A stretch of 11,111 nucleotides of DNA from Bacteroidaceae bacterium (GTDB lineage: Bacteria; Bacteroidota; Bacteroidia; Bacteroidales; CHK158-818). Each line of letters begins with the position of its first letter. Positions within the stretch are counted from its first letter, which is position 1. This document shows positions 6,499 through 11,111 of this stretch, piece by piece. The DNA is taken from contig JAFUKV010000151.1 of the NCBI GenBank assembly GCA_017467745.1, positions 1-11,111 of the forward strand, given 5' to 3'. The notes beneath the pieces are model-generated. The model was not told the DNA's origin. It was given only the letters and a program-made list of their open reading frames with translations, and ran no database searches. A program made the position numbers and the translations under genes.

Positions 6499-7080
6499 CT
6501 ATTGAACAGTTTTTGCTATTTTTTCTTTCTCGGGTTTTATGTCGAAAGAGATAGCTATTAGCGAAATACCCCAATAAAGCATCATAAACGAGCTTAAAAA
6601 TATAATAGCGAATGCTCCTGAGAAGGGATATATGAAAAACATGCAAGCGAGCACTATCATCAATATTCCGTTAAGTAGGTATAACCACCAGTATTTGTGG
6701 GCAGATAACATACTGAATGCAGAAACAAGGCTTGTGATTCCTTTGTATAAAAATACAAAACCGAAAAAGAAGGGGAGCAGCGCTTCTGTGAATATCGGAT
6801 TGGCAATTAATAAAAAGCCTACGAATATGTCGAATATCCCTCCGGCCATCCACCATCCCCAGCCTTTTGTTTCTTTTCTTAGAGAAGTAGATATGGCCAA
6901 TTGTAATGCTCCGCCTACCAATAAAGCGTAGCCTAAGGCCACCGCAACAATTAAATACCCGATATTTGGTTGTAGCATTATCCATAAACCGATAGCAAAT
7001 ACTACAATGCCTAATATGAGCATCAACCACCAATATTTACTTTTTCCCCAGAAACTTTTCATTGTACTTGTAATATCCAT
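6499..7080 (-). CDS. HdeD/DUF308 family six-helix membrane protein
   Basis: The chosen start at 7080 (MDITSTMKSFWGKSKYWW) gives 193 aa, the usual length for the HdeD family (E. coli HdeD is about 190 aa). The frame is open to 7155, but the extra 25 residues are an AT-rich, non-family-like extension. Six hydrophobic helices can be seen at about 17-35, 41-63, 75-93, 98-121, 129-150 and 155-177, in three pairs that look like internal repeats, with typical motifs such as LILGIVVFAIGLWIMLQP and GGIFDIFVGFLLIANP. The C-terminus is short and charged (KPEKEKIAK). In E. coli HdeD contributes to acid resistance at high cell density; most Bacteroidetes members are uncharacterised, so a stress role is only an analogy. 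It is convergent with the GH28-like gene, and lies downstream of the pseudouridine synthase on the same strand. Confidence 0.88.
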   Translation of the reverse strand: MDITSTMKSFWGKSKYWWLMLILGIVVFAIGLWIMLQPNIGYLIVAVALGYALLVGGALQLAISTSLRKETKGWGWWMAGGIFDIFVGFLLIANPIFTEALLPFFFGFVFLYKGITSLVSAFSMLSAHKYWWLYLLNGILMIVLACMFFIYPFSGAFAIIFLSSFMMLYWGISLIAISFDIKPEKEKIAKTVQ

Positions 7081-7193
7081 AATTGTTTGGTTTAAAATAA
7101 TTTGTTTTATAACTATAACAATTACGGATAGTTTTAGATTAAACAGAGCGTACAATTATTGTTAAATGGAATTTTTGTAGGAACACTGTTATC

Positions 7194-7220
7194 CTAAAAT
7201 TATTCCGTTTTCAGAATAAT
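7194..7220 (-). terminator. Weak hairpin between the pseudouridine synthase and DUF308 genes
   Basis: ATTATTC at 7199-7205 pairs with GAATAAT at 7214-7220 around an 8-nt loop. Reading on the minus strand, the stem is followed by a short T run (TTTT overlapping its foot, 7197-7200). The stem is AT-rich and weak. It may partly end transcription from the pseudouridine synthase gene. Confidence 0.35.
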
Positions 7221-7248
7221 AGGTTGTGTTGCAATGCTCTAAACGTAG

Positions 7249-7950
7249 TTACAGTTCTTTGTTTTTTATTTCATGAGAAATAGTTTGTTCAAACGCTTTC
7301 CATAATGTATTGTCCGGTACGGGAGCGGTTACGTCTATTGTTTTTTGTGAAACAGGATGTATAAAATGTATATGACGGGCATGCAAACTGATACCGCCAT
7401 CCGGATTGCTCCGTTTTGCGCCATATTTTAAATCGCCCTTGATGGGGCATCCTATTTGGGCTAATTGGCATCGTATCTGGTGATGGCGTCCTGTTTTCAG
7501 GTCTATTTCCAGAAGGTTGTATCTGTCGCTTTGTGCAATGACAGAGTAGCTTAATGTAGCTTTTTTAGCGTTTGTTTTTTGGGTATCGTACGCATACGAT
7601 TTATTCTGTTTTTCGTTGCGTATCAGATAATGAGTAATTTCGTCTTGGCACTTAGGCGGATTGTTTTGGACGATAGCCCAATAGCTTTTTTTAATTTCTC
7701 CCAAACGGAACATATCGTTGAGGCGAGCAAGAGCCTTACTGGTTTTAGCAAATACAACGATGCCGCTTACCGGCCGGTCTAATCGATGCGTTACTCCTAT
7801 GAATACGTTACCCGGTTTGTTATATTTCTCTTTCAGCCATTGTTTTAGCAATTCCGAAAGCGGAGTGTCTCCGGTTTTGTCTCCTTGTACTATTTCTGAT
7901 GTTGTTTTGTTTACGATAATGATATGATTGTCTTCGTATAAAACTTCCAT
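7249..7950 (-). CDS. RluA/TruC-type pseudouridine synthase
   Basis: This 233-aa cytoplasmic enzyme isomerises a uridine to pseudouridine in rRNA or tRNA. The catalytic motif HRLDRPVSG is at residues 55-63, with D58 as the nucleophilic aspartate. Other family hallmarks are the start VLYEDNHIIIVNK, the KTGRHHQIRCQLA segment at 152-164, and the later ALHARHIHF-like segment (SLHARHIHF, 188-196). It lacks the N-terminal S4 RNA-binding domain found in RluC and RluD, so it is a minimal RluA-superfamily enzyme. The HRLDRP form resembles TruC (tRNA U65) more than RluD (HRLDKDTTG), but motif similarity alone does not fix the target. It begins 11 nt after the stop of the phosphodiester glycosidase gene, so the two probably form one transcript, although they have no evident functional link. 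Confidence 0.93.
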   Translation of the reverse strand: MEVLYEDNHIIIVNKTTSEIVQGDKTGDTPLSELLKQWLKEKYNKPGNVFIGVTHRLDRPVSGIVVFAKTSKALARLNDMFRLGEIKKSYWAIVQNNPPKCQDEITHYLIRNEKQNKSYAYDTQKTNAKKATLSYSVIAQSDRYNLLEIDLKTGRHHQIRCQLAQIGCPIKGDLKYGAKRSNPDGGISLHARHIHFIHPVSQKTIDVTAPVPDNTLWKAFEQTISHEIKNKEL

Positions 7951-7961
7951 TGTTTGTAAAG

Positions 7962-8822
7962 TTATTTGTATATGTAAATGGCGTTGGCTATTCGGCGTTC
8001 TCCCCGATGGTCGAAAGTTCGGTTATCACTCGGGCAATTTACTATTCCATTTTCTTCCGCTTGTTTCAGCCAAAGGCTTGTCGATCCGCCTCCGTCTAAG
8101 TTTAAAGCATCGTATGCGCCTAATAATTTTACAAGGTGAGCTAACTCTCGGATATTTATCCCGATAGCGTTTCCTTCATGTCGGCCGTCTACCGTTACCA
8201 ATAAAATTTTTTTATCTCGTGTTATACAGATTGCAGAACGGGGGTGTTTGGTGTTTATAAATGACTGCGAAACAGTAGAGAAATCGCAAACATTTCCGTT
8301 TTTTATCATTAACGGTCCGGATGCAAGAGCTGTTGGAAATTCCGTTCCCGCTATTTCTTTTGATTTATTCCACGCCTCTATTTCGATTTTTTGTTTGTCA
8401 ATTAATACAATCCCGTTTGTTCGTCCGTTGAATTCTGATAAAGATGTGGTATCTATAACATTTCCGTTTAATCGCAGATAACATACCGATTGCCCTTCCA
8501 ACATATTGAAATACGAGCCGTTTATGGCAGCTTCGGCTTTATGCTCTGTGGCTATTTTACTAAGTTTCTTATTGGGATTTTCTGCGGCGATACCGTATTT
8601 TATATTCTTTTTACGCCCATCTATTTCTATTATATTTATATTTTGAGTTCCTCCGTATAGGTTAGGTACTTGTGCTTGCTTGTGGACAATGCCTTTTCCT
8701 CCTTTTTGTATTTTCCAACAGATGTTACGTACTGTTACGAAATCTTCGGGTGTTTGTGCCCATACACTGCAAAAAACGTTGCATATAAAGAGAAAAATTA
8801 TGGAGAGGCTATTTTTTTTCAT
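7962..8822 (-). CDS. Exported phosphodiester glycosidase (NAGPA domain) family protein
   Basis: The 286-aa product begins MKKNSLSIIFLFICNVFCSVWA, a Sec signal peptide with probable cleavage after A22 before QT, so it works in the periplasm or outside the cell. The mature protein is a single NAGPA-type domain, the family named after mammalian N-acetylglucosamine-1-phosphodiester alpha-N-acetylglucosaminidase. Recognisable signatures are NGSYFN (101-106), ASGPLMIKNG (167-176), HPRSAICIT (193-201), VDGR (211-214) and the highly conserved LDGGGSTSLW (242-251), then RIANAIYIY at the C-terminus. Bacterial relatives are thought to cleave sugar phosphodiester bonds in cell-wall or capsule polymers; the substrate here is unknown. 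The domain is complete, without truncation. The pseudouridine synthase follows after 11 nt. ATG 8822 is supported by the signal peptide and by the -7 box just upstream. Confidence 0.9.
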   Translation of the reverse strand: MKKNSLSIIFLFICNVFCSVWAQTPEDFVTVRNICWKIQKGGKGIVHKQAQVPNLYGGTQNINIIEIDGRKKNIKYGIAAENPNKKLSKIATEHKAEAAINGSYFNMLEGQSVCYLRLNGNVIDTTSLSEFNGRTNGIVLIDKQKIEIEAWNKSKEIAGTEFPTALASGPLMIKNGNVCDFSTVSQSFINTKHPRSAICITRDKKILLVTVDGRHEGNAIGINIRELAHLVKLLGAYDALNLDGGGSTSLWLKQAEENGIVNCPSDNRTFDHRGERRIANAIYIYK

Positions 8823-8839
8823 AATCGCATATATTTTGG

Positions 8840-8847
8840 CAAAAATA
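8840..8847 (-). promoter_or_regulatory. -7 box for the phosphodiester glycosidase / pseudouridine synthase pair
   Basis: The minus strand reads TATTTTTG, matching TAnnTTTG, 17 nt upstream of the ATG at 8822. The leader would be about 10 nt, similar to the arrangement before the ttcA-like gene. No clear -33 element is visible. Confidence 0.45.
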
Positions 8848-8998
8848 TTAACTTTTACTGAGATATGTGCCGATTTGCCTTTTTATTTGTTGAAATAAGC
8901 GTATTGATTGTTTGTTGAGAATTGCTTTTGCGTTCCGTTTTTGTTTGTGAAGTTTTCGTATACTACATCTTTCATCTTTATATGTTATTGCCTATCAA

Positions 8999-9064
8999 TA
9001 AAAATAATCCCTTGTTTTGCATACACCTTTGCTTATTTAAACGGTTATGCGAAACAAGGGATTA
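8999..9064 (-). terminator. Long intrinsic terminator of the macroglobulin/plug gene
   Basis: The arms at 9005-9023 and 9046-9064 pair over 19 positions with one G-U wobble (AATCCCTTGTTT against AAACAAGGGATT at the base). The loop is 22 nt. On the minus strand the stem is followed by TTTTTA (8999-9004 read in reverse), giving correct polarity for the gene ending at 9105. The stem is longer than most intrinsic terminators. The plus-strand side has no clear T tract and no converging gene uses it. Confidence 0.75.
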
Positions 9065-9104
9065 TCTTCTATACAATCTTACAATCTATATTCCTTTTTC
9101 GGGA

Positions 9105-11111
9105 CTAAGGTTTTACAATGTCATTACTGTAACGATATACGTGTCCGTCTTTGTCAATACCTTCTATAATAATATGATAATCTGCCGGTTGGTCAGACGT
9201 GTAGAATTCTACTCGGGCACATCCCGTAGAGTCAGTTTTTACAGACGGATTCCAGTATAAGGTAGAACGTAAATCTTTTTTCCCGTTATTCGGTTGTTGG
9301 GGGGTATCGTAAACAGGACTGTAAAATTCCGCCTCTTTGCTGTATCCGAGCGAAGTGAAGGTTTGTAGAGTAGGGTTGGGGCGTTTTGTTTGTATTTCAC
9401 CTTGTTTTAAGTTGATGATAATAGCGCCGTAACGTCCGTTACTTCCCATGAACGAACTGCTTGTTTCATTTAATATTTCTATTGATTCTATGTCGTCTGT
9501 CAGTATCATACGTAACGTTTCTGCATTACAGTCGAACGGAGAACCTTGAATCATCAAAAGAGGAGCCCCCTGATTATTCCGTATTCTAACACTTTCACCT
9601 GAAATCATTACGCCCGGCATACGCATAATTATGTCGAAAGCGTTATGTGCTCCGGGCATTTTCTTTTCTATTTCTTCTATGCCCATAGCTGTATCGTTTA
9701 TGCCTCCGTATTTGTTTTTGATAACCTCTTTTCTTTTGGCCGTTACTACCACCTCTTTCAGGTTTGTAATTTCCAAACCGCCTTCATAGATGTATGTGTC
9801 GCCTAAATCATCTAAATATTTTTCTTTAACAACATTCTTTTCGGCAGCATACGGATATTTGTTATAGGCTATGGGGAAAGAGTCTTTGTCAACAACGACA
9901 TCAACGGTGCTGAATCCCGACTTAGTTTTGGCTTGAATCTTAAATGTCATGGTGTCAGTATAGTTCAAACTATCGAAAATGAAGTTCCCTTGCTCGTCAG
10001 CTTGAATTTCGGTTAAAATCCCCATATCTAAACACATCAGTTTTACGAATGGATTCTTGGCGTTTTTACCGAAGAAATTTTTTATATGTCCATTGATGTA
10101 TTGTCCCTTTTCTATAAAATGTTTTATTTCGGGTATTTCCGGCATGTCTATGTTGGAGGTGTTGAAGCGTCGCCATCCATGAGTAAGCATTACATAATCT
10201 AAATGTTTTTGGCGTATTAAGCTATTGTCTATAAAATAGTAGGCCGGATTTTCTATATATCCTTTCAGGTCGGAAGTCAATAAAAAATAAGAACATATAT
10301 TGTCAGATAAAGAGTCGGGCGTTATATGCGAATTATTGGTAATACTGACAGAAAAGTCTCCTTCTATCGGTGTCCCGTCTTTTTTCTGTGTAGAAATATC
10401 AATGTTTATTTTTTCCCGAGTTCCGTATTGAGGTTTATCGCTCTGTACATTCCATGTCGCCTCTTGTGGATGGTTGATGAAAATAAGTCTTTCGTTTAAC
10501 GGTTTGCTTTCTTTGTTTATCAATAAAAAGTGGGCTATACCTTCGGGTAGGGAATCGGTATTCAGCATTCCGGCGGGTTGTTCTGAGGTTACAGGATTTA
10601 GCAGTATCAACTGTCCCCGTATATGCGCGGCCATGTAAATAGAATCTTGCCAAAGCGAATCTTTTGCGGCAGTTACTTGATAAATAACGCTGTTTTTGCG
10701 ATGGTTAATACGCAGACTGAATCCGGAGTCGACAGCTTTGGGTATGTCGAAACTTCGTGTTTCGCCGTTTTCGGCAATGACTACGGCTTTGTATTGTTCG
10801 TTTGCCATTGGGGTAAAGGAGAATACACCCATACCATCGTGTTCGCTTTTCAGAGATGTTATCGAATCTCCTTTACTGTCGAGCACGATTCCTGATATTT
10901 CGCATGAAAAACCGTTTTCTTGTTGGGCTTTGAAAGCTATTTGTTGTAATGCGCCGGTAATCAGATTTCCTCCTTCCGGGAAAAAGCTGACAGCAAATTC
11001 CGTATTTTTTCGGGGTAGGTAAAATGTTCTTGTGTATTCGTATGTTTCGTCGTCAAACAAAACCGATATAAACGAACCTGCTTCTTCCCAGCGATTTTCG
11101 GGTATTTGTAT
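9105..11111 (-). CDS. Macroglobulin-like protein with TonB-receptor plug domain (C-terminal part, runs off the right edge)
   Basis: The frame is open from the right edge to the TAG at 9105-9107, giving 668 visible residues with the true start outside. A TTG at 11060 is only an internal leucine codon. The protein is a chain of beta-sandwich modules: FFPEGGNLITG (visible residues 42-52) and WNVQSDKPQYGTREKINIDI (220-239) resemble macroglobulin (MG2-like) domains, and LDYVMLTHGWRRF (304-316) is typical of these Bacteroidetes proteins. Residues about 450-570 form a TonB-dependent-receptor plug (LKEVVVTAKRK, then GAHNAFDIIMRMPGV, IRNNQGAPLLMIQGSPF and DDIESIEILNETSSSFMGSNGRYGAI). No 22-strand barrel follows: only another sandwich of about 100 residues (LYWNPSVKTDSTGCARVEFY) before the stop. 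It is therefore not a SusC transporter. It is probably an exported envelope protein; function unknown. Confidence 0.88.
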   Translation of the reverse strand: MQIPENRWEEAGSFISVLFDDETYEYTRTFYLPRKNTEFAVSFFPEGGNLITGALQQIAFKAQQENGFSCEISGIVLDSKGDSITSLKSEHDGMGVFSFTPMANEQYKAVVIAENGETRSFDIPKAVDSGFSLRINHRKNSVIYQVTAAKDSLWQDSIYMAAHIRGQLILLNPVTSEQPAGMLNTDSLPEGIAHFLLINKESKPLNERLIFINHPQEATWNVQSDKPQYGTREKINIDISTQKKDGTPIEGDFSVSITNNSHITPDSLSDNICSYFLLTSDLKGYIENPAYYFIDNSLIRQKHLDYVMLTHGWRRFNTSNIDMPEIPEIKHFIEKGQYINGHIKNFFGKNAKNPFVKLMCLDMGILTEIQADEQGNFIFDSLNYTDTMTFKIQAKTKSGFSTVDVVVDKDSFPIAYNKYPYAAEKNVVKEKYLDDLGDTYIYEGGLEITNLKEVVVTAKRKEVIKNKYGGINDTAMGIEEIEKKMPGAHNAFDIIMRMPGVMISGESVRIRNNQGAPLLMIQGSPFDCNAETLRMILTDDIESIEILNETSSSFMGSNGRYGAIIINLKQGEIQTKRPNPTLQTFTSLGYSKEAEFYSPVYDTPQQPNNGKKDLRSTLYWNPSVKTDSTGCARVEFYTSDQPADYHIIIEGIDKDGHVYRYSNDIVKP

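Noticed and set aside
6632..6931. 99-aa plus-strand open frame inside the DUF308 gene
   Set aside because: It is antisense to a clear six-helix membrane protein and has no family-like features; likewise the other antisense or shifted frames inside identified genes.
7081..7155. N-terminal extension of the DUF308 protein to 7155
   Set aside because: The 25 added residues are encoded by AT-rich intergenic-looking DNA, and the 193-aa form from 7080 matches the usual HdeD family length.
8999..9064. Long inverted repeat as a mobile-element end or recombination site
   Set aside because: Its position right after the stop at 9105 and the T run on the minus-strand 3' side are fully explained by an intrinsic terminator; no transposase or second copy is present.
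11058..11060. TTG as the start codon of the macroglobulin/plug gene
   Set aside because: The same frame remains open to the window edge and the upstream residues (IQIPENRWEEAGSFISVL) continue the protein, so the true start is outside.
9105..11111. SusC-type TonB-dependent transporter marking a polysaccharide utilisation locus with the GH28-like gene
   Set aside because: Only a plug domain is present, no barrel, no SusD partner, and the gene is 2.8 kb away on the opposite strand.

Overview
The window looks like a chromosomal segment of a low-GC member of the Bacteroidales (Bacteroidetes). The grounds are the gene families (TPR/PD40 surface protein, macroglobulin-plus-TonB-plug protein, GH28-like beta-helix enzyme), repeated Bacteroidetes-type -7 boxes (TAnnTTTG) just upstream of start codons, and the scarcity of clear Shine-Dalgarno sequences. 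There are eight complete or well-bounded protein genes plus one that runs off each end. I see no rRNA, tRNA, CRISPR array, insertion sequence or integrase.

Layout. The left edge (1-845, minus) holds the N-terminal part of an exported TPR plus PD40-propeller protein. It diverges from a plus-strand pair: a TtcA-family tRNA thiolation enzyme (1080-1841) and, 5 nt later, a small four-helix DUF486 membrane protein (1847-2215). A 465-nt gap follows. Its right half has a promoter-like box, several predicted hairpins and an intrinsic terminator ending about 13 nt before the start of a 411-aa protein I do not recognise (2681-3916). A good -33/-7 promoter overlaps that gene's stop codon and serves a large secreted GH28-like beta-helix protein (3991-6327), which ends at a strong terminator.

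The rest is on the minus strand: a six-helix HdeD/DUF308 membrane protein (6499-7080), an RluA/TruC-type pseudouridine synthase (7249-7950) directly behind an exported phosphodiester glycosidase (7962-8822), and a large envelope protein with macroglobulin-like and TonB-plug domains (9105 to beyond 11111), closed by a long terminator hairpin.

Functionally this is mostly a mixture of housekeeping RNA modification (TtcA, pseudouridine synthase) and cell-envelope or extracellular functions. The least explained part is 2441-3916: an unrecognised cysteine-rich cytoplasmic protein preceded by what may be an attenuated leader or a separate small RNA. That is the best candidate for something undescribed, but the sequence alone does not establish a system.
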